Of a stretch of DNA of 64,000 nt, positions 56,385-64,000 are shown one piece after another. The notes below the pieces were generated by a model. That model did no database searches. It was not told the origin of the DNA and saw nothing but the letters and a program-made list of their open reading frames with translations. This stretch comes from Sulfurovum sp. (GTDB lineage Bacteria; Campylobacterota; Campylobacteria; Campylobacterales; Sulfurovaceae), in contig JAUZSE010000024.1 of the NCBI GenBank assembly GCA_030949725.1, positions 33,960 to 97,959 of the forward strand. The letters are read 5' to 3'. Both the position numbers and the translations under genes were made by a program. Positions within the stretch are counted from its first letter, which is position 1. Each line of letters starts with the position of its first letter.

Positions 56385-57755
56385 CTTATTTCAACGCATC
56401 GGTAAAGCACTGATGACCCCCATCGCAGTACTTCCCGTAGCCGCCCTACTCCTTAGACTCGGATTTGGAGACATCTTCGATGGTCAAATAGCAGAGATTA
56501 TGAAAGCAGCTCGGGGATGCCATTTTTTCAAATCTTGATTTACTCTTTGGTATCGGTATCGCTTACGGTCTGGCTAAAAACTGCTGATGGTGCAGCAGCA
56601 CTTGCAGGTGCGGTGGGTGTACTCATCGCAAAAGCAGTCTATCTTAGCATAGATAAAGATGTCAATATGGGTGTCTTTGTAGGTATCATTATCGGTGTGC
56701 TTGCAGGGACACTGTACAACCATTATCATGATATTAAATTACCAGAATTTCTAGGATTTTTTGGAGGCAAGCGTTTTGTGCCTATCATTACTTCTATCGC
56801 CGCCATAGCTGTGGGCGTACTGGCAGGATACTTTTGGCATTTTGCACAAGCAGGGATCGATGCCTTTTCCAATGCCATCATCGGTTTAGATGAGATAGGA
56901 ACCTTTATCTATGGTACGCTCAACCGACTTCTTATTCCTCTAGGATTACACCATATATTGAACTCTGTATTTTGGTTTCAGTTGGGAGAATACACACACA
57001 TTAAAGACGGTGTAGAAGTTGTAGCCAATGGAGACTTGCACCGTTTCTTCGCAGGAGATAAAACCGCAGGTGTTTATATGTCTGGCTTTTATGTTGTGAT
57101 GATGTTTGGATTACCCTCCATGGCGTATGCTATGTATCTCAATACCCCTAAATCAAGTCGTAAACGGGTAGGTGCTATACTGGCAGGGGTTGCTTTTACT
57201 TCATTCCTTACAGGGATCACAGAGCCTTTAGAATTTCTTTTCTTATTTGTTGCCCCTCTACTCTTTGTCTTACATGCCATACTCACAGGTCTAGCACTCG
57301 CAGCAGCTCAAATGCTAGACATTCACGCAGGCTTTGGCTTTTCTGCTGGTTTCATTGACTATGTCATCAATTATAAGCTTGCTACAAATCCCTTGCTTAT
57401 TCTTCCTCTTGGCGTATTTTTTGCTTTTCTCTATTTTGTGCTAAGTTACTACACTATCAAACTCTTTAAACTCAAGATTTTTGAGGAGGACAAGGAAACG
57501 TATATAGCTAACAAAAGTGATGAAGCACTGGCATTTATAGAAGCTTTAGGAGGAAAAGGAAACATTATACAGACAGATGCCTGCATCACAAGACTACGTA
57601 TGACAGTGGTTGACAGTAGTACACTTACAGATGAAACTTTTCTTGCTCTTGGTGCTAAAGGTGTGATTCGTCCAGATAAAAAATCTATACAAATTATACT
57701 CGGAACAAAAGCAGAAAACGTAGCAGAACAGATCAAGGAAGCGTTGAAGAATTAA
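56377..57755 (+). CDS. nagE: PTS EIICB transporter, N-acetylglucosamine type, one frameshift
   Basis: EIIC membrane domain from MFNLFQRIGKALMTPIAVLP, then after an indel near 56506 (GCAGCTCGGGG, one C extra) DAIFSNLDLLFGIGIAYGLAK. NagE/PtsG-type motifs: HHILNSVFWFQLGEY, SGFYVVMMFGLPSMAYAMY, FTSFLTGITEPLEFLFLF and HAGFGFSAGFIDYVINY. The C-terminal EIIB domain has the phospho-Cys in NIIQTDACITRLRMTV. No EIIA domain. GlcNAc specificity is inferred from the HHILNSVFWFQ motif and nagA. About 459 residues restored. Confidence 0.87.
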
Positions 57756-57774
57756 GACTTTAAAGCTTACTTTT

Positions 57775-58122
57775 TTACTCCTGCTCTATTTTTTCATACT
57801 CTACTTCATTGTTAGAGGTTATGAATTTATTAAATGTATTTTGATTTTTAAATATTGCACTAAGTTCAATATAGAGTATATTTGGCTTAAATAGATTAAG
57901 TCTATTGGTAAAATAGAATCTAGTATCACCATAAATGTTATTTGGAAAAGTATACCTATATGTATTATTAAAGGATAGAGGAGAAAAAATATTTTGTATT
58001 TCATCTCGTTCAACAATACTAGTAGATAAAAATTTATCTATATAAATTTTATGTGGATGAAAAACTCCAATATAAAATAATAATATCAATATAGGAAGGC
58101 TGTACTTTAATATTTTTTTCAT
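57775..58122 (-). CDS. Small membrane-anchored protein, unknown
   Basis: About 115 residues, start taken at MKKILKYSLPILILLFYIGV (58122), a single N-terminal membrane helix, followed by a tail rich in Asn, Phe and Tyr (SPLSFNNTYRYTFPNNIYGDTRFYF). Much lower G+C than its neighbours and next to a solo IS end and a restriction-modification gene, so probably accessory DNA. No family recognised. Confidence 0.5.
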   Translation of the reverse strand: MKKILKYSLPILILLFYIGVFHPHKIYIDKFLSTSIVERDEIQNIFSPLSFNNTYRYTFPNNIYGDTRFYFTNRLNLFKPNILYIELSAIFKNQNTFNKFITSNNEVEYEKIEQE

Positions 58123-58145
58123 CGTAATATTTGGCATCCTCCCAA

Positions 58146-58181
58146 ATTACTAGTACTTTGGTTTTATTTATGTTTTAGTCC
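58146..58181 (+). repeat. Solo right end of the ISAzo13-like element
   Basis: TTTGGTTTTATTTATG followed by TTTTAGTCC matches the end of the IS at 10521-10556 (reverse strand) with about two mismatches in 36 bp. The outer end GTCC is followed by TTA, as at the full copy. It ends 4 bp from the stop codon of the methyltransferase-endonuclease gene. No transposase sequence remains. Confidence 0.75.
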
Positions 58182-58185
58182 TTAA

Positions 58186-59973
58186 TCAAATTTGTAACCT
58201 AGAAAAACCTTCATATTTTTCAAATGACAATAAATATAAACTTTTTAATATATTTTTGTCAATTCCTTCAAGTTCTTCAAATACAGAATTTTCTATGCCA
58301 CTTTGTTGTATTTCCTCTAAGACATCATCCATCACAAGAGGTAAAGCTTCTACTAACTGTTTAAATGCTTCTTTCTCACCACTGACTAATGCATAAAATT
58401 TATCAATAGAAACCCTTCTAATATTTTCATGAGAAGAAGAGTCTCCGTCTAAAGAGACTTGCCATTTTATATCTTGGCTATTTTTAGCAATAACTTCAAC
58501 CAAATAACATCTATTGTCTCTATCTTCTAAGAGTTTACTCTGCATTCGCATAAATGTTTTTTGTGAAGAAGAGGAGTTCATTGTATTATGCTTATTTTTC
58601 ATCTCTACATAAATTTTATCTACTTCATTGATAATATCAAAACCTTGTTTTGGCACAGACCAATGTGTTCCTTGTGTATCTTTATGATAAATATATTTAA
58701 AGATATTTTGTTGAAAGTAGCCAATATTATTGGTATTTGATTTATCCATTTGTCTAATTGATTCTGATTCAATAATTTCTTCAATCGTCTTTCCATAGAC
58801 TTTGGCATCAAATGTTAGTTTTATAGGGTCAATTAAATTTTTATTAAATTCTTTAAGCGTAATTTTAAATCTATATTTTTCTATCGTCTCTTTCACATGA
58901 TTAAATAAATCACTATCACTAATAAAACTCAAATTATATGCTCTCATTTTTTTATCCTCTTTTAATTTATCTAAATACTTTATGATAGATATTCCTACTT
59001 CTTTTGCCATATTTACAGGCACTGCATTACCAATTTGTTTGTATTGTTCAGCGATTGAGCCTTCAAAAATCCACTCATCAGGAAAAGATTGAATTCTTGC
59101 ATTTTCTCGCACAGAAAAAGGTCTCAATTCATCAGGATGACAGCGTTCTGTTTGCTTTTGGGCAGGGGTACACAAAACGGTTAATCCTGCTTCATCCCAT
59201 GAAAGTCTTCTTGCAATGCCAGTTCTTCCACCTTCCATAAAATAGGTTGTTTTCATATAATCTCTTGCTACATCATCGGGTAAATCTCTCCAACATCCAC
59301 CAGCAGGTACATATTTTAAAACTTCCTTTTTCTTTTCATTATAAGTCGCACAAGGTGAGTGAGGTACATCTTGTAAAATGTCTTTGAGTGTTAATTGTTT
59401 AATATGAGGTTTTGGAAAAGTATAATCTACACCTATTTTTTCTTTAATATCGTCTCTTATACCAATAATAACAATTCTTTGTCTTTTTTGGGCTACGCTA
59501 TAATCTAATGAATTTAAGACTTTATAAGTGACACAATATCCAACTTCTTGAAATACATCAAGCATCACTTGAAGCGTCTTGCCTTTATCATGTGTAGATA
59601 AACCTTTTACATTTTCAGCCAAAAAAATTTTGGGCTTAATCTCTTTTAGAATTTTTGCAAAATCAGAAAAAAGTGTGCCTCTTGTATCCTCTAAACCTAA
59701 TTTTTTACCTGCATAAGAGAAAGATTGACAAGGATAACCACCAGAGAGTAAATCTATCTCTTCATCGTCTTCTAAATACTGCTTAATACCTATTTCTGAT
59801 ATTTTTGTTATATCTTCTTGCACAATATTCCACTGAGGTCTATTGGTTTTGAGTGTTTTAGTCGCCCATTTATTGATTTCAATGGCTATTTTTGTGGTAA
59901 ATCCTGCTTGTTCTAAACCCAAAGCCAAACCTCCAGCTCCAGCAAATAATTCAATAACATTATATTTATTCAT
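58186..59973 (-). CDS. C5-cytosine methyltransferase fused to an Eco47II-type restriction endonuclease
   Basis: Residues 1-342 form a C5-MTase: ELFAGAGGLALGLEQAGF (motif I), GGYPCQSFSYAGKK (catalytic Cys, motif IV), LAENVKGL (VI), QKRQRIVIIG (VIII), IGNAVPVNMA (X). From residue 343 (MRAYNLSFISDSDLFNHVKE) the sequence matches Eco47II-family endonucleases, with VEMKNKHNTMNSSSS as the likely PD-(D/E)xK core; these cut GGNCC/GGWCC-type sites. The seam is an A7 run at 58947-58953: with six A the methyltransferase would end in TGA overlapping the nuclease ATG. So the fusion may be a one-base artefact of two coupled genes. Confidence 0.88.
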   Translation of the reverse strand: MNKYNVIELFAGAGGLALGLEQAGFTTKIAIEINKWATKTLKTNRPQWNIVQEDITKISEIGIKQYLEDDEEIDLLSGGYPCQSFSYAGKKLGLEDTRGTLFSDFAKILKEIKPKIFLAENVKGLSTHDKGKTLQVMLDVFQEVGYCVTYKVLNSLDYSVAQKRQRIVIIGIRDDIKEKIGVDYTFPKPHIKQLTLKDILQDVPHSPCATYNEKKKEVLKYVPAGGCWRDLPDDVARDYMKTTYFMEGGRTGIARRLSWDEAGLTVLCTPAQKQTERCHPDELRPFSVRENARIQSFPDEWIFEGSIAEQYKQIGNAVPVNMAKEVGISIIKYLDKLKEDKKMRAYNLSFISDSDLFNHVKETIEKYRFKITLKEFNKNLIDPIKLTFDAKVYGKTIEEIIESESIRQMDKSNTNNIGYFQQNIFKYIYHKDTQGTHWSVPKQGFDIINEVDKIYVEMKNKHNTMNSSSSQKTFMRMQSKLLEDRDNRCYLVEVIAKNSQDIKWQVSLDGDSSSHENIRRVSIDKFYALVSGEKEAFKQLVEALPLVMDDVLEEIQQSGIENSVFEELEGIDKNILKSLYLLSFEKYEGFSRLQI

Positions 59974-60196
59974 GATTAAGCTACCAACTTTAAATTGTGT
60001 GAGTTTGTGTCTTTGAGTATTTGGGCTATCATATTTTATCCATTTGTTTGATGTATTATTAAAGTGTATGAGTATTATTATATCTAATTTTTAAATACAA
60101 ATAAAACTAAGCAAACCTAAAAAAGGAGGAAAATATAAAAAGTACCGTAGTGCCGTTTTCAATGCACCTTTGAAATACATTTCCAATATTAACAAT
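59974..60196. other. Gene-free stretch upstream of the restriction-modification gene
   Basis: A/T-rich, no convincing ORF. It should hold the promoter of the methyltransferase gene; no classical controller-protein box is visible. GGAGG at 60124-60128 has no good ORF behind it. Confidence 0.5.
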
Positions 60197-60286
60197 AGAC
60201 TTCTTGCAAAACCCATCGGAAGTGATGACTTTAGTCTCACCAATGGTGGGAGTAAACTCTCCACTACCAAGTTTTGCAAGAAGTCT
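60197..60286. mobile_element. 90-bp MITE with 16-bp perfect terminal inverted repeats
   Basis: AGACTTCTTGCAAAAC at 60197-60212 and its exact reverse complement at 60271-60286. The 3-bp direct repeat AAT flanks it. The interior holds a nested palindromic segment (GGAAGTGATGACTTTAGTCT, then CTCACCAATGGTGGGAG). Non-autonomous; the TIR and 3-bp duplication suggest mobilisation by an IS5-type element not in this window. Confidence 0.7.
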
Positions 60287-60337
60287 AATATCAAAATTTT
60301 AAATAAAGGTGCTTTCCATCATTGTACACAATAAACT

Positions 60338-61450
60338 TCACACAAACAACAAAAACACAAACACAATAAACAAGATAAAGTGCAAGAATCCTTCTAGGAC
60401 ATTGGTCTCTCCGTCGTTGAAGTTGACGATGCTTACTAGTAGGGTCAAGGCTAGCATTACACCCTGTAGAGGTGTTATCGCAAGGTGTAAATCCATACCC
60501 ATAAAGTATGTCACGATGATCACCGAAGGAATCGTTAGAAGTATCGTGGCAAGTGAGGCACCTAGTGCGATGTTTATGACTGTTTGCATACGGTTATCTA
60601 AGGCGGCTCTTACTGCAACGATGAGTTCAGGAGAAGCAGAGATAAGTGCAACACCTACCGCTCCTATGGCTAGAGGTAGTCCATAGTTTGCTAGAGTGTT
60701 ACCCATAAATACAGACAAAATTTCTGCAAGTGCCCCAATAGCAACGATATAAAGCACAAGATTTACAGTATGGTACCAAGTGTTGATCTCTGTATGCTTT
60801 TCGCACACAGCTGTCTCTTCACATTTTTCTTCTGTTGTGTCTTTTACTTTTTGATATTCAAAAAAGTACTTATGAGAGCTAAGCTGTACACGGGTAAATG
60901 TAATATAGAGCAATACAAAAGTAAGCACAGTAAACACTGAAAACATCCCGTAATGTGCGTCATCTATAAAGTGTGGTAAAACCATAGCAATCCCGATGGC
61001 AACCAATAACATAGAAAGATAAGAATTAGAAGAGTCTATATTGTAAGGTTGTTCTCCATATTTGATACCTCCTATAATCGCAGCAATCCCTAGAAGACCA
61101 TTGATGTCTAGCATAATCGCCGCATAGATAGTATCACGTGCGAGCGTAGGATTTTCGACATGTAGCATCATAATAACGATGATAATGATCTCCACCACCA
61201 CCGCAGAAAAAGTAAGGATCAATGTACCATAAGGTTCTCCAAATTTTTCAGCAAGCATCTCCGCATGGTGTGCAACATTCATAGCTGCATAAATAATCAC
61301 CGCAAACAAAATCCCAAATCCTATAAGATTTCCCAAAGTCGTTTGCACAAGCGTATGTTCAAAATAAGACATAAGAAAAAAAGTGATGATTGCCAAAAAG
61401 AGACTGTACTCTTTTGAAAAGTTTTTGAGTTCTTTCATCTTATTTTTCAT
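60338..61450 (-). CDS. ChaA-type cation/proton antiporter
   Basis: 370 residues with about eleven membrane helices and the two CaCA alpha-repeats: GEPYGTLILTFSAVVVEIIII in the first, and ISASPELIVAVRAALDNRMQTVINIALGASLATI in the second, each with the conserved acidic residue. An acidic and cysteine-bearing loop (TTEEKCEETAVCEKHTE) separates them. Expected to export Ca2+, Na+ or K+ against protons across the inner membrane. 5 bp downstream of a nucleotidyltransferase gene. Confidence 0.88.
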   Translation of the reverse strand: MKNKMKELKNFSKEYSLFLAIITFFLMSYFEHTLVQTTLGNLIGFGILFAVIIYAAMNVAHHAEMLAEKFGEPYGTLILTFSAVVVEIIIIVIMMLHVENPTLARDTIYAAIMLDINGLLGIAAIIGGIKYGEQPYNIDSSNSYLSMLLVAIGIAMVLPHFIDDAHYGMFSVFTVLTFVLLYITFTRVQLSSHKYFFEYQKVKDTTEEKCEETAVCEKHTEINTWYHTVNLVLYIVAIGALAEILSVFMGNTLANYGLPLAIGAVGVALISASPELIVAVRAALDNRMQTVINIALGASLATILLTIPSVIIVTYFMGMDLHLAITPLQGVMLALTLLVSIVNFNDGETNVLEGFLHFILFIVFVFLLFV

Positions 61451-61455
61451 ATTTA

Positions 61456-61920
61456 TTACTCTTCTATAACTATAAATTGTGCATTTTCATTCGTTCTAGC
61501 AGCGACTTTATGAAACTGGGCAAGCACACTTTGCTTTATGGCTGTAGATGAAGTTTTTGGATTGTAGTTTACTTGAACGATTTTTTTACCATTGGCTTTT
61601 AGGTATTTTTCTACTGCAAGGTTATGTGGTTTGTCACCCCAGTCACCGCCAATGACAAAAACATCCGCACCTATTTCTTTACATGCACTCACATACTCAA
61701 GTTCATCATAAGAGCGAACATCATCCACACAATCTAAGGCTTTAAGCATTTGCATGCGTTGGACTAAAGGTATGACAGGAACATTGGGTTTGTAAGAATT
61801 TACTACCTTGTCAGAGGCTACACCCACGACCAAAGTATCCCCCATTGTTTTACAATGTTCGAGTAAAGCCAAATGCCCTACATGCAATAAATCGAAAGTT
61901 CCAACAGTATATATAGTCAT
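61456..61920 (-). CDS. TagD/RfaE-like cytidylyltransferase family protein
   Basis: 154 residues with the nucleotidyltransferase motif TVGTFDLLHVGHLALLEHCK (HxGH) and the second motif YNPKTSSTAIKQSV (SSTxIK). The family includes glycerol-3-phosphate cytidylyltransferase and the ADP-heptose enzyme; substrate not decidable. CDP-alcohol synthesis would suit the phosphatidyltransferase gene 96 bp away on the other strand. Confidence 0.85.
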   Translation of the reverse strand: MTIYTVGTFDLLHVGHLALLEHCKTMGDTLVVGVASDKVVNSYKPNVPVIPLVQRMQMLKALDCVDDVRSYDELEYVSACKEIGADVFVIGGDWGDKPHNLAVEKYLKANGKKIVQVNYNPKTSSTAIKQSVLAQFHKVAARTNENAQFIVIEE

Positions 61921-61960
61921 AATTTGTTTCCTTTGGTAATATTAATTAAGATATTTTAGA

Positions 61961-61966
61961 TATAAT
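61961..61966 (+). promoter_or_regulatory. -10 element before the CDP-alcohol phosphatidyltransferase gene
   Basis: TATAAT in T/A-rich context, 51 bp before the ATG at 62017; AAAGGA precedes the start. Confidence 0.55.
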
Positions 61967-62016
61967 ACCCATTATATGCTTAATTATAAGCAAAAACTTG
62001 ATAAAGGACATAATTT

Positions 62017-62673
62017 ATGTCAAAAGAAAACGTTAGCCCTACTCAAACACAACAACCCACCATACTCTCTTATGTCAAAGACATTCCAAACCTTTTATCA
62101 CTTGCAGGTTTGGCTTGTACGCTTTTGGCTATTTATTTTGCTATCACTGGTCTTTATGCAGCTGCTATGATAGGGATGGTTTGGGCTGTTGCTTTTGATT
62201 GGGCGGATGGTTTAGTAGCTAGAAGACTCAAAGGACGTACCTCAACAGATGGACAATTCGGAGGACAACTTGATGTGCTTATCGATATTGTAAGTTATGG
62301 TGTCACGCCTGCTATTTTACTCTTAAGTTATGGAAAATTTGAGCCTTTATTTTTGATAGGAGCTTTTATTATGATAGCAGCTGCGGCTATTAGACTGAGC
62401 TATTTTAGTACGTATGGGCTAGCAGGTGGCACAAAATATACAGGACTTGCACTTGATAACAATAGTTTGATTTTAGTCGCTATATTTTTACTCAATAGCG
62501 TTGTCAGTCCTGAAGTGTTTACTGTCATTTTATATATCTCTGGTGTAGGACTTGCGATTCTCAATGTATCAGAGATCAAAACACCAAAACTTTCAGGAAA
62601 TCCAAGAAATGTGTATATTCTCGCAACATATACGCTTTTAATAACTGTTATTTATGGATTTCAACTTATCTAA
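62017..62673 (+). CDS. CDP-alcohol phosphatidyltransferase, probably phosphatidylserine synthase
   Basis: 218 residues with about seven membrane helices. The catalytic motif starts FDWADGLVARRL and ends GGQLDVLIDIVSYG, the DGxxAR...GxxxDxxxD pattern with a slightly longer middle. FGGQLDVLIDIVSYGVTPAI is typical of PssA in Campylobacterota and archaea. It would transfer a phosphatidyl group from CDP-diacylglycerol to serine; another alcohol acceptor is possible. Confidence 0.82.
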   Translation: MSKENVSPTQTQQPTILSYVKDIPNLLSLAGLACTLLAIYFAITGLYAAAMIGMVWAVAFDWADGLVARRLKGRTSTDGQFGGQLDVLIDIVSYGVTPAILLLSYGKFEPLFLIGAFIMIAAAAIRLSYFSTYGLAGGTKYTGLALDNNSLILVAIFLLNSVVSPEVFTVILYISGVGLAILNVSEIKTPKLSGNPRNVYILATYTLLITVIYGFQLI

Positions 62674-62732
62674 CTCATTTGTAACCACTCTGTTATGGTA
62701 TATTGATAAAATATAAAAAACAGAGGAAAAGT

Positions 62733-63984
62733 ATGAAAATTACTCCTAATGTAGTTGCTCAAAATAAGAGTATCAACTATACACTTACATTAAAAAATAC
62801 AAACAATATAGAATCTATAGAAGTCCTCTCTCGAGGCAATTATTATCATAAAGATAGAATCACTTACAGCATTGAAAATAATAAGATCTTGTTTAGCTAC
62901 GCTATGCCCTGTCTAGGCGAATTTGTTGTCAACGTCAATTTTACCTACAAAGAATCCAAGTGGCTTTGTCTCTATTGCCTTGATGAAGAGATGATTGGGC
63001 TTAGACCTTACAAGGGTGACTTACATATGCACTCCATCTACTCTGATGGCAGAGCAACACCTTTTGCTATGGCTTTGGCATCTTTACAACAAGGGATGGA
63101 CTTTGTGAGTATCACTGACCATGATACCTACAAAGGCGGTCAACAAGCCATAAAGAAAGTAAAAGAAAACCATATCGACCTTATCGTCTCTAGCAGGGAG
63201 AAGAAGTCAGTGTGGGAGGGACAAAAGATATGTCTATTTCTCAGGGGAATGGGCATATCCTTTCCATTAATGCAGATAAATCTATAGAAGATCAAAGAAA
63301 AAATATCGAGAAATATGAACAAGAACTGCAAGACATAGTTACATACACTACAAAAAGAAGATATAGATAAAAACATAGATCCCGTACATTATGCAAAAAA
63401 CATTTGGGTGATAGGCAAGATAAAAGAAGCAAATGGTATCTCTATCTTGGCACATCCAAATTGGGTGTATCGTGATGGTAAATATCATCTTCATCAAGCT
63501 TTTTATAAAGAGATGTTAAGAAGTTCACAGCTAAATGGGGTGGAGGTTTTTGGAGAAGAAAAAGTGAAAGAGCATAATAACATGACACATTTGACTGCAC
63601 TTCAAACAAAAAATGAACACAAATATCTAGCACCATTTGCTAACTCTGATGCCCACGACAGTGACCATGAGATAGGAGAGCGTTTTACCATTCTTTTTGC
63701 AAAAGAAAAATCTGCCTCAAGGTATCGTTACTGCGATGAAAGAAGGTCTTACTTGTGCTGTATTTAAAAGAGAAAACTATGAACATCAGTTTATAGGCAA
63801 AGATGCTTTGGCACAATATGTTTATTTTCTCATCAAAGAGTATTATCCTAAACATACGAGTTTGAAAAGTAGATTGGCGAAACTCTACGTTGACCAGCTC
63901 ATCAATGGCGAAAGTTTCGAAAAGAAGATTACAATGGCTAAATTAAAATTAGAAAACCATAGCAAGACATTTTTCCAAAGCTAA
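62733..63984 (+). CDS. PHP-domain phosphoesterase-like protein, several frameshifts
   Basis: Start ATG 62733 after AGAGGAAA. A beta-rich N-terminal part (TPNVVAQNKSINYTLTLKN) precedes the PHP domain: YKGDLHMHSIYSDGRATP, VSITDHDTYKGG (metal ligands), then in other frames GEEVSVGGTKDMSISQGNGH, ISILAHPNWVYRDG, APFANSDAHDSDHEIGERF, and a C-terminal helical tail. Breaks are near 63190, 63345 and 63715. Restored length about 417 residues, like CehA/McbA-type PHP proteins that hydrolyse phosphate esters. Substrate unknown. Confidence 0.8.
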
Positions 63985-64000
63985 GATAAGTTACTTCTGC

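Noticed and set aside
60091..60294. Minus-strand ORF of 67 residues over the MITE
   Set aside because: It coincides with the MITE inverted repeats, has no ribosome-binding site and no recognisable domain.

Overview
Chromosomal fragment of low G+C from a Campylobacterota bacterium, most like Sulfurovum or Sulfurimonas. Markers for this are the rnc-aroC pair, the futalosine-pathway gene mqnD, T-rich extended -10 promoters without clear -35 boxes, and an overall gene content typical of chemolithotrophic Campylobacterota. No taxonomic search was possible, so the genus is an inference. Many genes, including normally essential ones (dnaG), carry single-base indels, mostly in homopolymer runs. The most economical reading is consensus error in a long-read or draft assembly; some breaks (rnhB, IS66, the porin remnant, the IS-split HNH gene) look like true decay.

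Layout. 1-1775: minus-strand wbpE-wbpD-wbpB-like genes for a diacetamido-mannuronate sugar. 1921-2436: DinJ/YafQ toxin-antitoxin. 2573-8926: tRNA-Ala, parvulin, dnaG, then a divergent plus-strand run of a LapB-like protein, rnc, aroC and a DUF945 protein. 8927-14561: accessory island with broken rnhB, a two-gene ATPase + HNH (Septu-like) module whose HNH gene is split by an ISAzo13-like IS with a 3-bp target duplication, and a RAYT transposase surrounded by ten GTAG-type REP hairpins. 14592-23552: recQ, a PhoB-like regulator, phoU, pstBACS and an OlsF-like ornithine-lipid synthase; 11-bp-periodic Pho-box-like repeats lie before pstS, pstC, the olsF operon and a porin remnant, suggesting one phosphate-starvation regulon. 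24031-26568: a pseudo-FtsH-like double AAA protein. 26687-27118: tRNA-Ser, Cys, Leu, Gly. 27250-32494: ilvD, a LysM-NlpC/P60 endopeptidase, and a GMC dehydrogenase with its small subunit. 32590-33620: IS66 remnant.

33748-42077 (minus): PTS EIIA-Glc type, a degenerate hybrid kinase, nagA, and a lipase-fadL-fadD set that would hydrolyse external esters, import fatty acids and activate them. With the HPr-EI fusion and NagE-like EIICB at 54558-57755 the window encodes a nearly complete N-acetylglucosamine PTS, unusual for this phylum. 42166-42345: two tRNA-Glu. 42437-51725: envelope proteins, a DUF1501/DUF1800 pair, truncated globin, queF, recA. 51805-54435: mqnD and an orphan AAA+ ATPase. 58186-59973: a C5-methyltransferase fused to an Eco47II-type restriction enzyme, next to a solo end of the same ISAzo13-like IS. 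60197-60286: a 90-bp MITE. 60338-63984: ChaA-type antiporter, a nucleotidyltransferase, a CDP-alcohol phosphatidyltransferase and a frameshifted PHP-domain protein.
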